Source: Frisingicoccus sp009929615 (lineage in GTDB: Bacteria > Bacillota > Clostridia > Lachnospirales > Lachnospiraceae). Taken from it: a DNA stretch of 64,000 nucleotides. The notes under the pieces are model-generated. The model searched no databases, was not told the DNA's origin, and worked only from the letters and a program-made list of their open reading frames with translations. Below, in pieces: positions 32,644 through 41,124 of this stretch. The translations under genes and the position numbers were made by a program. The stretch spans positions 89,327-153,326 of the forward strand of contig JAQUXR010000002.1 in assembly GCA_028692275.1 (NCBI GenBank). The letters are read 5' to 3'. Each line of letters starts with the position of its first letter. Position 1 is the first letter of the stretch.

Positions 32644-32687
32644 GTGAAAAAACAGTCGCAAAGGTAGCTTCTGTGCACCTTTGCGAC
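32644..32687 (-). terminator. Leader terminator (attenuator candidate) before the second importer operon
   Basis: On the minus strand an 11-bp perfect stem (32655-32665 with 32677-32687) is followed by TTTTTT. It lies downstream of the matched promoter at 32705-32733 and 34 bases upstream of the binding-protein start codon, so there is no room for another promoter after it. It may also end transcripts from the upstream hydrolase gene. Confidence 0.72.
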
Positions 32688-32704
32688 CTTCCTAGACCGT
32701 TTTA

Positions 32705-32733
32705 ATTATAAGTGTATTTGGATTTAAAGTCAA
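32705..32733 (-). promoter_or_regulatory. Promoter of the second amino-acid importer operon
   Basis: On the minus strand: TTGACT (32728-32733), 17-bp spacer, TATAAT (32705-32710). A near-consensus sigma-A promoter placing the RNA start about 17 bases upstream of the leader terminator. Confidence 0.8.
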
Positions 32734-32748
32734 TATATTATTCATAAT

Positions 32749-33690
32749 TCAGCTTGTTTTTCCAGCTTTTTCCTCGGGTGTCATATATCTCTCCACAAAT
32801 TCCTTTACTTTTTTCTTATATATATCCGGTGCAACCCAAGAGGACAGCCCATGTTCAGCCCCTTGAATCACCAGTTTTTCCTTCGGACATTTTGCTGCAT
32901 CATATATTTTATTTACCATATATGTAGGCACAAAATGGTCGTCACTGCCATGAATAAATAATGTCGGTGTCACCGATTTTGCGACCTGTTTTAACGCAGA
33001 ACCATCCGTCAGTAAACTGTATCCTGCCCGCATTTTTGTCACCATACTCGCTAAATATAAAAATGGAAACTTCGGCAGTTTAAATAGATTCTTTAAGTTA
33101 AATGTAAATTCTTCATCAATCGATGTGTATCCACAATCTTCAATAATAATCTCGACATTTTTCGGGAGTTTTTCCCCGGATGCCATCATAACGGTTGCGC
33201 CACCCATAGAAATGCCATAAAGTGCCATCGGTGGATGATGATATACTTTATTCAAATATGCAACCCAGCGTAGAACATCCTTCCGGTCATGCCATCCCAT
33301 TCCATAGTACTTCCCTTCACTCTCCCCATGTCCTCTTGCATCGGGAAGAAGTACATTAAAGCCCATATCATAAAAGGCCTCACCAAGACAGGACATCGAT
33401 TTAGCGCAGGACATATAGCCATGACACAGAATCAGCCATCTGCGAGTACCCGGATGTTCAACCGCATAGGCATGGAGCTTTAATCCATCCCTAGACTTAA
33501 TATATACATTCTTCGGCTGACTGCTTTCTATCCATGAAAAATCTGTTTCGAAAGGAAGCTTTTCACCACCGTCCTCCGACTCGGGAATCGACAGTTTGCC
33601 ATGGGGATTCAATGCAAGATCGTAGAAAAAATTCCCTATCCATATACCTATTCCCGCAAATATAGCAACCAATATTCCTATTATAATCAT
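32749..33690 (-). CDS. Membrane-anchored alpha/beta hydrolase
   Basis: A 313-residue alpha/beta hydrolase. The N-terminal 25 residues form an uncleaved membrane anchor (MIIIGILVAIFAGIGIWIG). The nucleophile elbow is YGISMGG, with the serine near 166, and the oxyanion region is LCHGYMS. The acid is in FIHGSDDHFVP and the histidine in GAEHGLSS. PDARGHGESEG is typical of the Bem46/YqkD-like group of serine hydrolases. Substrate unknown; likely an esterase or peptidase-like enzyme on the membrane. It stands between spmB and the importer operon, all leftward. Confidence 0.85.
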   Translation of the reverse strand: MIIIGILVAIFAGIGIWIGNFFYDLALNPHGKLSIPESEDGGEKLPFETDFSWIESSQPKNVYIKSRDGLKLHAYAVEHPGTRRWLILCHGYMSCAKSMSCLGEAFYDMGFNVLLPDARGHGESEGKYYGMGWHDRKDVLRWVAYLNKVYHHPPMALYGISMGGATVMMASGEKLPKNVEIIIEDCGYTSIDEEFTFNLKNLFKLPKFPFLYLASMVTKMRAGYSLLTDGSALKQVAKSVTPTLFIHGSDDHFVPTYMVNKIYDAAKCPKEKLVIQGAEHGLSSWVAPDIYKKKVKEFVERYMTPEEKAGKTS

Positions 33691-33755
33691 AAAATCGCTC
33701 CCATCCTGTGTGCTTTGTATTTCAGTATATCACTTTTTTTCAATTTTATAAATAA

Positions 33756-34283
33756 TCAATAAATCATCCCTGTCAGTACAAAACTTGCTCCAATGCCTGC
33801 GACGGCAGCCGTCAATGCTCCTGCCAGCGTCCACCGTGTTTTTGTAATTTTTTGGGACATATAATAAATAGACATCGTATAAATACAGCTCTCTGTACAG
33901 CTAAGTACCAATGCCGAAAGCCATCCGTTTCTGGAATCCACCCCATACTGGGTAAAGATATCCAGCATCAGTCCCGTGGCTGCTGTCGATGAAAACAATT
34001 TAATAAACATAAGGGAAAGCACCTCCGGTGCCATGGCCAGCTTTTCCAGAACAGGTGCACAAATCTTTCCCAAATATCCAAAGACATCCGCCGCCCTTAA
34101 AACACCTACGGCTGTAAGCAGGCCAATGAGCGTTGGAATAATCCCCGCCACCGTTTTCAACCCGTCTTTAACACCTTCTATAAAAATATCAAAAATATTT
34201 AACCTCATGGTCAGTCCAAGGCATACTATATACAGAATGAGCACCGGAATAATACAATTTGACAAAAAGAGAATTAAATTCAC
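33756..34283 (-). CDS. spmB: Spore maturation protein SpmB
   Basis: Membrane protein of 175 residues with the nucleoside-recognition/gate domain, needed with SpmA for dehydration of the spore core in Bacillus. Recognised by FIEGVKDGLKTVAGIIPTLIGLLTAVGVLRA, PPE-like APEVLSLMFIKLFSSTAATGLML and the closing WTLAGALTAAVAGIG. About four hydrophobic segments. Its start overlaps the spmA stop by four bases. Confidence 0.94.
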   Translation of the reverse strand: MNLILFLSNCIIPVLILYIVCLGLTMRLNIFDIFIEGVKDGLKTVAGIIPTLIGLLTAVGVLRAADVFGYLGKICAPVLEKLAMAPEVLSLMFIKLFSSTAATGLMLDIFTQYGVDSRNGWLSALVLSCTESCIYTMSIYYMSQKITKTRWTLAGALTAAVAGIGASFVLTGMIY

Positions 34284-34885
34284 AGCCGCCTCCCCATCGC
34301 TTTAACAAACAGAATACCTGCTGCCGTGGAAAATGCCGTTGCTAAAATGCCTGGCAGTACAATTCCTGTCGGGATGGCCGCTCCAAACTGACTTCGATAA
34401 GCAATCACAGTCATTGGGATTAATTGAAGAGAGGATACATTAATGACCAGGAAGGTACACATCTCCTGACTGGCTGTCCCTGCCCCCCGGGCTAAAGGAT
34501 GTCTGGAACCACGACGTTCCTCTTCCAGATTTTCCAATGCTTCCATAGCCGACAATCCGGCAGGCGTCGCCGCCCAGCCTAAGCCCAAAATATTCGCAGC
34601 AAAATTCAAGGATATGTACTTTTCAGCCGGATGATTTTCTGGAATATCCGGAAAAAGAAAATGAATAAGCCCTTCCATTCTCCGCGTCAGAATATCGAGA
34701 AGCCCCTCGGCTTCTGCAAGATGCATCATTCCACTCCACATGGCCACAACACCCGCCATGCCAATACCATAACTCACACCGCTTTTAGCTGACTCAATAA
34801 GTGCTGTCGACACTTCTGCTGCCTTTCCTGTAACCAGCCCGACCGCAATACCTATGAGCAGCATCCACCCCCATATTTTATTCAA
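34280..34885 (-). CDS. spmA: Spore maturation protein SpmA
   Basis: Partner of SpmB, 201 residues, also a nucleoside-recognition-domain membrane protein. Seen: SAKSGVSYGIGMAGVVAMWSGMM-type first half, NFAANILGLGWAATPAGLSAMEAL and EMCTFLVINVSSLQLIP. The start codon is TTG (34885) with AGAGGAG upstream; no closer ATG fits. The pair is monocistronic as a unit, transcribed away from the abrB gene. Confidence 0.94.
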   Translation of the reverse strand: MNKIWGWMLLIGIAVGLVTGKAAEVSTALIESAKSGVSYGIGMAGVVAMWSGMMHLAEAEGLLDILTRRMEGLIHFLFPDIPENHPAEKYISLNFAANILGLGWAATPAGLSAMEALENLEEERRGSRHPLARGAGTASQEMCTFLVINVSSLQLIPMTVIAYRSQFGAAIPTGIVLPGILATAFSTAAGILFVKAMGRRL

Positions 34886-34956
34886 AGACCTGCTCCTCTA
34901 ACTGGAATTATTTTCATATATATGGAAAATTTTTGAAAAATATTCGAAAAAATATA

Positions 34957-34985
34957 TTGACAAAAACATTTCGTACTGCTATGAT
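34957..34985 (+). promoter_or_regulatory. Promoter upstream of the abrB-like gene
   Basis: TTGACA, 17-bp spacer, TATGAT. Transcription would start near 34992, about 107 bases before the start codon. Confidence 0.78.
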
Positions 34986-35018
34986 GTGATTTATTAAATG
35001 ATATAGAAGTCAACGATG

Positions 35019-35053
35019 ACTGTCAAACACTTGGGTGTTTTGGCAGTTTTTTT
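35019..35053 (+). terminator. Leader terminator between promoter and abrB-like gene (attenuator or small RNA end)
   Basis: A 12-13-bp stem with one bulge and one wobble (35019-35030 with 35035-35047, TTGG loop) ends in seven T. An upstream five-bp hairpin (AGTCA-ACGA-TGACT, 35008-35021) shares bases with the terminator stem, so the two cannot both form fully. The arrangement would yield a short RNA of about 60 bases unless read through. Confidence 0.75.
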
Positions 35054-35098
35054 CATTTTATTGGCAAATAAACTAGCTCTGGGAAGGAAGGCGCTCTG

Positions 35099-35362
35099 AT
35101 GAAAAGTACAGGTATCGTAAGAAAATTAGACGAATTAGGTCGTATTACCCTGCCAATCGAACTCAGACGGAATCTGAATATTGGTGAACGGGATCCATTG
35201 GAAATCTTTGTGGATGATGAAAAAATTATTTTGAAAAAATATGAACCAAGTGATATTTTCACTGGTGATATGAATGATTTGATTGACTATCATGATAAGA
35301 AAGTTTCAAGACGTTCTATTATTGAAATGGCCAAAATGGCAGGACTTACTGTTCAAGAGTAA
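35099..35362 (+). CDS. AbrB/SpoVT-family transition-state regulator
   Basis: An 87-residue DNA-binding protein. The N-terminal swapped-hairpin AbrB domain is clear: MKSTGIVRKLDELGRITLPIELRRNLNIGERDPLEIFVDDEKIILKK-type segment covering residues 1-48. The C-terminal 40 residues are acidic and unlike the Bacillus AbrB multimerisation domain. Such proteins control entry into sporulation and stationary phase. GGAAGGAAGG lies just before the ATG. It is convergent with rsmI, the same neighbour as abrB in Bacillus subtilis, which supports orthology. A terminator sits in its leader. Confidence 0.9.
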   Translation: MKSTGIVRKLDELGRITLPIELRRNLNIGERDPLEIFVDDEKIILKKYEPSDIFTGDMNDLIDYHDKKVSRRSIIEMAKMAGLTVQE

Positions 35363-35445
35363 GCATTGCCTTTTCATATTATTGTTGGTGGCGGCGAGGA
35401 CTCCCCCGGTCCTTCGTCACCATTCCCCCCAAAAACTTATTGATT

Positions 35446-36285
35446 CTATTGAATTAAATACTGGTAGACCTCTCTTTTGGTCATCCCCCTGTCAGAAGCA
35501 ACGGATTTCATTGCTTCTTTTTTTGTCTGCCCCTTTGACAGATAAATCTCCATATGTTCTTCAATGGACATGGTATCCCAGGCCGCCTGACGTTCCTTCT
35601 CTAAGACTTTTGCATCCGCACCTTCAAGAACAAGTACATATTCTCCTCTGGCATCATTGGTCTCATACCATGCAATTGCTTCATCCAACGTTGTCAGCCA
35701 GTTTTTCTCATATCTTTTCGTCAGCTCTTTGCATATATTCAGCCGACGGTTTCCTGCATGCTCCCTGAGAACCTTTAAGGTTTTAATCAAACGGTGGGGC
35801 GCTTCATAAAATATCGTCGTCCGTGTCTCCGTTTTCAATCTTTCCAGAACTGCTTCCCGCTCTTTTTTATCCGTTGGAAGGAAGGCTTCAAAACAAAAAC
35901 GTCTTGTAGAAAGACCAGATATGGTCAATGCCGTGATACAGGCTGCCGGTCCCGGAAGCGAAGTCACCTCGACACCTGCCTCCTGACAGAACTTTACCAA
36001 TTCTTCTCCCGGGTCAGAAATCCCCGGTGTTCCCGCATCAGTCACCAATGCAATATTCTTTCCGGCCTGTAATTCTGCAACCAGAATATGGGCTTTTTCG
36101 ATTTTATTGAACTCGTGATAACTGGTCATCGGCGTTTTTATATCAAAATGATTCAACAGTTTTATGGTGTGACGGGTATCTTCTGCCGCAATAACATCCA
36201 CTGTTTTCAATGTATCAAGTACTCTCAGTGTAATGTCATCCAGATTTCCAATCGGTGTTGCACATAAATATAATTTACCAGACAT
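35446..36285 (-). CDS. rsmI: 16S rRNA (cytidine1402-2'-O)-methyltransferase
   Basis: Methylates the 2'-OH of C1402 of 16S rRNA in the decoding centre. 279 residues, normal length, tetrapyrrole-methylase fold: LYLCATPIGNLDDITLR at the N-terminus, AAEDTRHT, ALVTDAGTPGISDPG (about 79-93) and SLPGPAACITAL. It follows the TrmN6-like gene by 11 bp with an AAGGAGGG site. Last gene of the leftward yaaO-rsmI-like block. Confidence 0.95.
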   Translation of the reverse strand: MSGKLYLCATPIGNLDDITLRVLDTLKTVDVIAAEDTRHTIKLLNHFDIKTPMTSYHEFNKIEKAHILVAELQAGKNIALVTDAGTPGISDPGEELVKFCQEAGVEVTSLPGPAACITALTISGLSTRRFCFEAFLPTDKKEREAVLERLKTETRTTIFYEAPHRLIKTLKVLREHAGNRRLNICKELTKRYEKNWLTTLDEAIAWYETNDARGEYVLVLEGADAKVLEKERQAAWDTMSIEEHMEIYLSKGQTKKEAMKSVASDRGMTKREVYQYLIQ

Positions 36286-36296
36286 AACTGCCCTCC

Positions 36297-37031
36297 TTAA
36301 TATCCATATATATCATAGATAACATCATTATAAACTCCGGGTTCCTTATATACAATCAATGGCTCCTCCACCTTAATCCTGGATTTTCCACCACGAACAG
36401 CCTCAATCATCACCATATTTGGCTCTTTGTCCACAAATGGGTATACCAGTTTCATCCGTTTGGGTTCCAGTTTATAGGCTGTCAGTGTCTGAAATATCTC
36501 CACCAGCCGAAAAGGTCTGTGAATCAGATAAAAACGTCCACCGGGCCGCAGTAAACGGCTGGTTTCCCTGACCAGGTCCTCCAGAGAACACAAAATCTCA
36601 TGACGGGCAATAGCCTTTGGCCCTTCCGGATTCTGAATACCGTGGGAATTTGTCATATAGGGAGGATTTGAAGTGATGACATCAAAAGAAGCCAATGGAA
36701 ATAATTCAGATGCCGCTTTAATATCGCCATCAACAATATCTACCCGAGCTTCTAAATGATTATAGGCCACACTTCTCCGGGCCATATCCGCACTCTCAGC
36801 CTGAATCTCCAGCCCCGTAAAATGTTTCCCCGGTGTCTTCGCTTCTAAAAGTATGGGAATAATGCCCGTACCTGTACCCATATCCAAAACCGTTTCCCCC
36901 GGTTTTACCTGAGCAAATCCAGACAAAAGAACCGCGTCCATGCCAAAACAAAATTTTTTAGGATTTTGAATAATCTTATAACCGTTTCGCTCCAGATCAT
37001 CCAATCGTTCATCTTCTTTTAATTCAATCAT
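36297..37031 (-). CDS. tRNA1(Val) adenine-N6 methyltransferase-like protein (TrmN6/YabB family)
   Basis: SAM-dependent N6-adenine methyltransferase of the YfiC/YabB group, about 244 residues. Motif I is VLDMGTGTGIIPILL, and the catalytic motif IV is SNPPYM (N-P-P-Y, typical of N6-adenine enzymes). GYKIIQNPKKFCFGMDAVLLSGF is the conserved opening. I place the start at the ATG at 37031, with GAGGA upstream. A frame-open ATG at 37079 would add 16 residues without a good ribosome binding site. Position between ricT and rsmI matches yabB in Bacillus. The exact target base is inferred. Confidence 0.85.
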   Translation of the reverse strand: MIELKEDERLDDLERNGYKIIQNPKKFCFGMDAVLLSGFAQVKPGETVLDMGTGTGIIPILLEAKTPGKHFTGLEIQAESADMARRSVAYNHLEARVDIVDGDIKAASELFPLASFDVITSNPPYMTNSHGIQNPEGPKAIARHEILCSLEDLVRETSRLLRPGGRFYLIHRPFRLVEIFQTLTAYKLEPKRMKLVYPFVDKEPNMVMIEAVRGGKSRIKVEEPLIVYKEPGVYNDVIYDIYGY

Positions 37032-37108
37032 TCCATCAACATCCTCAAATATCGTTGAAAAGGACACCCCGTCATTCATGGGATGCCCTAATTGTTACAT
37101 CTGTTTCA

Positions 37109-38011
37109 CTATAGTGTAGAACCGCTGTCCTTTTTCTCCATAGCTTCCAATTGTTTTAATTCCGCATCATTAATATTTATACGTTCTTTCTTACGCTTTG
37201 GCCGGAACTTTAACTGAGCTACCGGATATTCCTTAATCTCTTTCTCGTCATTCTCATTCGTAACGACAATCTTGACCAGCTGACGCAGAACACTGACACT
37301 TGATACTTCCCCTTTAAAACCATCAAAAGTCGTAACGCGGTCGCCTATAAAAGGAAGTTTGTTATTCAGATATTCATAGGTTTCTTCTTCATTCTTCAGA
37401 CAACACATAAGACGTCCGCAGACCCCTGAAATCTTTGTCGGATTCAATGACAGGTTCTGCTCTTTTGCCATCTTGATAGATACCGGTGCAAACTCAGATA
37501 AATGGGTATGGCAGCACAGGCTGCGTCCACAAATACCAATACCACCAAGAATCTTTGTCTCATCACGGACACCAATCTGACGAAGTTCAATACGGGTTTT
37601 GAAAACAGAAGCCAAATCCTTTACCAGTTCACGGAAATCAATACGACCGTCTGCTGTAAAATAAAAAAGGACTTTATTATTATCAAAGGTATACTCTGCA
37701 TCAATAAGCTTCATCTCCAACTTGTGTTTAGCGATTTTCTCTAAGCAGATATTGAAAGCAGATTTCTCTTTTTCCTTATTCTTACGTTCAATCTCATCAT
37801 CATCCGGTGTTGCCACACGGATAACTGCTTTCAAAGGCTGCACAACCTTATTGTCTTCAACTTCTCTCGGACCGCTTAAAACCAATCCGTATTCAATACC
37901 TCGGGCTGTCTCCACAATAACATGCTGTCCTACTTCTATATCAAAATCCAGCGGGTCGAAATAGTATATCTTCCCAGCCTGACGAAATCTCACACCAATT
38001 ACTTTTATCAT
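37109..38011 (-). CDS. ricT: PSP1-domain regulator RicT (YaaT)
   Basis: A 300-residue protein with the PSP1 domain at the C-terminal half. In Bacillus RicT works with RicA and RicF in an Fe-S-containing complex that promotes mRNA maturation by RNase Y and affects sporulation, competence and biofilm entry. The cysteines implicated in cluster binding are visible in GGIGICGRSLCCHTH and SGVCGRLMCCLKNE. The N-terminal KVIGVRFRQAGKIYYFDP is typical. Only ricT is present here; ricA and ricF are not in the window. It starts four bases after holB. Confidence 0.92.
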   Translation of the reverse strand: MIKVIGVRFRQAGKIYYFDPLDFDIEVGQHVIVETARGIEYGLVLSGPREVEDNKVVQPLKAVIRVATPDDDEIERKNKEKEKSAFNICLEKIAKHKLEMKLIDAEYTFDNNKVLFYFTADGRIDFRELVKDLASVFKTRIELRQIGVRDETKILGGIGICGRSLCCHTHLSEFAPVSIKMAKEQNLSLNPTKISGVCGRLMCCLKNEEETYEYLNNKLPFIGDRVTTFDGFKGEVSSVSVLRQLVKIVVTNENDEKEIKEYPVAQLKFRPKRKKERININDAELKQLEAMEKKDSGSTL

Positions 38012-38015
38012 TCCT

Positions 38016-39005
38016 CTAATTCTCCTTCATTACGAGCATCAGCATCTCCATGGCCACATCAAAATTCACATTAGCCGCCAGACGAATCTTCGCTTTTTCC
38101 AAAGACTGAATAATCTCATTCAATCCTTCATAAGAAGACCTGTTTGCCTGATCCATAAGAAAACGATACTCATCTTTATATACAATGCTGTTCGCATCTT
38201 TTGTCACTTTCAAAACAAGTACATCCCGGTACCAGACCATCATCATATCGATAACGTCATTAATATCGGTTTTATAGGTACTGAGCCGTTTCACCGCCTC
38301 AACCACTTCATAAACATCCATATCATGAATATTCTTTACAATATTCAAAACCTGATACTGAAGATCATTAAAATCCTCTGAAGAAGCCATACTCACTGCT
38401 TTTCCCACAACTCCCTGGGAAAATGCCGCACAAATTCGTGCTTTATAATCCGGCACACCATATTCCTTCTCCAAAAATTCTACAATCTTATAATTATCCA
38501 CCGGTTTCAGATGGAAAGCAATACATCTGGAAAGAATCGTTGGCAGTAATGATTCCAGATTATTTGTTAATAGCATAATAATGCCATATGCCGGCGGCTC
38601 CTCAATGGTCTTTAACAGAGCATTCTGAGCCTGCTCATTCATCTTCTCTGCTTCATCTACAATATATATCTTATACTTACTGCTGTAAGGTTTAATCGCC
38701 ATATCCCCATTAATCTGTGTACGCACATCATCAACGCTGATTGTTGCCGGTTTCTCATGGGTAATCCACTTCACATCGGGCTGATTCCCTGTATCCATCT
38801 GGTGGCAGGAGCGACACATATTACAAGAATCGCCATATCCGGCCTCACACTCTAAGGCTTTTGCAAAGGCCTTGGCCAGTACATTTTTTCCACTGCCATT
38901 CGGACCTTCAAAAATATAAGCATGGGAAATCTTTTTGCTTTTCAGCGCAATAGACATATGCTGAATAATCTGCTCGTGACCTACAATATCTTTAAAGTTT
39001 GACAT
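38016..39005 (-). CDS. holB: DNA polymerase III delta-prime subunit
   Basis: Clamp-loader subunit of the replicative polymerase, 329 residues. AAA+ features: FEGPNGSGKNVLAKAFAKAL (Walker A), the zinc-binding C-x8-C-x2-C-x2-C arrangement (CEAGYGDSCNMCRSC), VDEAEKMNEQAQNALLKTIEEPP (Walker B and sensor 1 region), and LLTNNLESLLPTILSRC with the SRC motif. It carries a normal GKN in place of GKT in the P-loop; delta-prime is not an active ATPase in many bacteria. GGAGGTG precedes the ATG. Confidence 0.94.
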   Translation of the reverse strand: MSNFKDIVGHEQIIQHMSIALKSKKISHAYIFEGPNGSGKNVLAKAFAKALECEAGYGDSCNMCRSCHQMDTGNQPDVKWITHEKPATISVDDVRTQINGDMAIKPYSSKYKIYIVDEAEKMNEQAQNALLKTIEEPPAYGIIMLLTNNLESLLPTILSRCIAFHLKPVDNYKIVEFLEKEYGVPDYKARICAAFSQGVVGKAVSMASSEDFNDLQYQVLNIVKNIHDMDVYEVVEAVKRLSTYKTDINDVIDMMMVWYRDVLVLKVTKDANSIVYKDEYRFLMDQANRSSYEGLNEIIQSLEKAKIRLAANVNFDVAMEMLMLVMKEN

Positions 39006-39065
39006 AACGTGTCACCTCCCTGGTTCCTTATTTCTAACTTTCCTTTAGGGACAGTATACCACATT

Positions 39066-39656
39066 CTAACGCATTTCCACAATATCTGTATATATCTCAT
39101 TCAAACATCTTTCCATATCGACATTTTCATAAATTCGGTGTATTTCGCAGTTTTCTAATTTTTCCCAAGAAAAATCTTCGCTGTCCGTAAGGAACCGACG
39201 GCATAATTCTGCATACCTTGGTGTTTCCTGCTGCCGTTCCCGCTCCAGTGCCCGAGAGAGACGAAGACCATCTTCAACATTAATATAAATAGGTACAATA
39301 TTCTCTCCACCAAAAAAGTTTCGGATTTGCCTGTAAGATTCCAGTGTACCGATAATAATCAAATCCTGATTCTGTGAAAAATCAATCTGCCCGTCATCCA
39401 CCATAAAATAACTCCACAGACCATGAACCGTATGATAATCCCGGCACTCAATCACCTTTCCCCTGCTTCGGAAATCTTCAAGGGCTTCCCTGCTCACAAA
39501 ATGATACTCCACACCATCCTTCTCGCCTTCCCGCATCGGCCGGGTTGTATAGGAAACCACTGTTTTTAATCCAAGCCGTTCCTCCTGAACGAGACGTTTA
39601 AATATAGTATCCTTTCCAGATGCACTTTTCCCCATAATACAAAATAATTTTGACAT
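39066..39656 (-). CDS. Guanylate kinase-like NMP kinase
   Basis: P-loop nucleoside monophosphate kinase of 196 residues. The GMP-binding segment SYTTRPMREGEKDGVEYHFV (about 35-54) is that of guanylate kinase. The P-loop reads GKSASGKDT instead of GPSGVGKGT, and the lid TRALERERQQE-like segment is weakly conserved (LSRALERERQQETPR). It lies where thymidylate kinase (tmk) sits in the Bacillus yaaO-holB cluster. It may be a second, specialised guanylate kinase; the organism should have the canonical gmk elsewhere. Activity cannot be confirmed from sequence. Confidence 0.75.
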   Translation of the reverse strand: MSKLFCIMGKSASGKDTIFKRLVQEERLGLKTVVSYTTRPMREGEKDGVEYHFVSREALEDFRSRGKVIECRDYHTVHGLWSYFMVDDGQIDFSQNQDLIIIGTLESYRQIRNFFGGENIVPIYINVEDGLRLSRALERERQQETPRYAELCRRFLTDSEDFSWEKLENCEIHRIYENVDMERCLNEIYTDIVEMR

Positions 39657-39672
39657 TTATCCACAATCCTTT

Positions 39673-41124
39673 TTATTTCATTTCTGACAGAACACTAATG
39701 CTTTCTGTTTCTTTATCATATCCGCCATGAATCTCCATGCCCTGAGCCAGATACTGCTCCATCTTTTCAATGTGCTTCACATGTATCACTTCTCCGGGTA
39801 TAAGCATCGGTATGCCTGGTGGATACAAATAAATATACTCACCTACAACTCTCCCACCACTTTCAACCAGCGGAATATTCTCTTTTAACTGATTCACAGC
39901 CTCAGCTAAATTCATAGCCTGTTCCGGTACTAAGAAGGTCTTTATCTTTTTTCCTTCTTCTTCCTCCGGTGCATCTTCTTTATCCATGGCTATCAATGCC
40001 CCAGCCATCGCATCCATCTCATAGAACCAGTCCATTTCGTCTAAAGCACTTTCCAGTTGTTTCAAACCTTCCGGGCTGTCTCCCACCGTGGTCATTGCCA
40101 GAACATATTTTGAAGACACCATCTCCATCTGAAGATGGTAAGTATCCCTGAGTTCATCATATAACTGCCGCCCGGTCAATTTAGGTAAAGGTGTAGAAAT
40201 CACAAGTTTTCCCCAGTCAAAAAGCTCATCCGGAGTATACAGCTGAATATATTTAAGTTCTTCTAATTTTTTCCGAAGAGCCATTACTCTTTCCTCATAA
40301 ATCCGAAATGCTTCTGCGCTCTCCTGCTCAAGCCATTCCAGACACTGACTAATAGAAGCCATCAAAACATAGGAGGGACTGGATGTCTGGTATGTCCCTA
40401 GCATTCTCCGAACCCGCTCTTTAGATATGATACTTCCGTTAAGGTGTATCAGGGCTGTCTGCGTCAAAGCCGGCAAGGTTTTATGCAGACTCTGTATGAC
40501 CACATCTGCCCCCTGGGCAACACTGTCCGGGAGCTGGCACCATCTAAGATGGGCACCGTGGGCTTCATCTACAATACAGGGAATCCCCCTTTGATGAGCC
40601 GCTTCGCAAATACCTTTAACATCCGAAAAAATACCTTCATAGGTTGGCGACGTAAAAATAACCGCCCGTATATCCGAATTCTTTTCCAATACTTTCTCAA
40701 CCATCTCCCGGGTTATTCCGTAATAGATACCCAGTTCCTCATTGAGTTCCGGCCAAAGAAATACAGGTTTCAATCCATTTAATTCCAAAGCATGGTAGAC
40801 ACTTGTATGACAGTTTCGGACAACCAGTACCCGGTCTCCACGACGGGTCACTCCGGCAACTCCGGCTAAAACACCTCCGGTACTGCCGTTCACCATAAGG
40901 TGTGTTTCCTCCGACTGGTAAAGTCTGGCTGCCCTTTCTTCTTCCACCTTTAAGATACCCGCTGCTTCATGTAGATTATCGAACCCATCAATTTCCGTTA
41001 AATCAAACCGATAGGGGTCTTCCATAGACATTATCTGCCTTTTATGTCCCGGCATATGAAATGGATAAGCCTTTCCCTGGCTGTATTCGATTAATTTCTT
41101 ATATAACTTCTCTGAATTATTCAT
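39673..41124 (-). CDS. Orn/Lys/Arg decarboxylase family protein (YaaO/SpeA-like)
   Basis: PLP-dependent fold-type I decarboxylase, 483 residues. The PLP lysine is in IQSLHKTLPALTQTA and the cofactor aspartate in IVDEAHGAH; HMPGHKRQ at the N-terminus is diagnostic. It lacks the N-terminal wing domain of the large inducible decarboxylases, so it resembles SpeA/YaaO of Bacillus (arginine to agmatine). Substrate (arginine, lysine or ornithine) is not certain. It overlaps the upstream FAD gene by eight bases and precedes the guanylate-kinase-like gene by 16 bp, as yaaO precedes tmk. Confidence 0.88.
   Translation of the reverse strand: MNNSEKLYKKLIEYSQGKAYPFHMPGHKRQIMSMEDPYRFDLTEIDGFDNLHEAAGILKVEEERAARLYQSEETHLMVNGSTGGVLAGVAGVTRRGDRVLVVRNCHTSVYHALELNGLKPVFLWPELNEELGIYYGITREMVEKVLEKNSDIRAVIFTSPTYEGIFSDVKGICEAAHQRGIPCIVDEAHGAHLRWCQLPDSVAQGADVVIQSLHKTLPALTQTALIHLNGSIISKERVRRMLGTYQTSSPSYVLMASISQCLEWLEQESAEAFRIYEERVMALRKKLEELKYIQLYTPDELFDWGKLVISTPLPKLTGRQLYDELRDTYHLQMEMVSSKYVLAMTTVGDSPEGLKQLESALDEMDWFYEMDAMAGALIAMDKEDAPEEEEGKKIKTFLVPEQAMNLAEAVNQLKENIPLVESGGRVVGEYIYLYPPGIPMLIPGEVIHVKHIEKMEQYLAQGMEIHGGYDKETESISVLSEMK

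Noticed and set aside
32644..32733. Known riboswitch class in the second importer leader
   Set aside because: The leader before the hairpin is under 20 bases and I could not match it to glycine, lysine, SAM, preQ1 or other folds.
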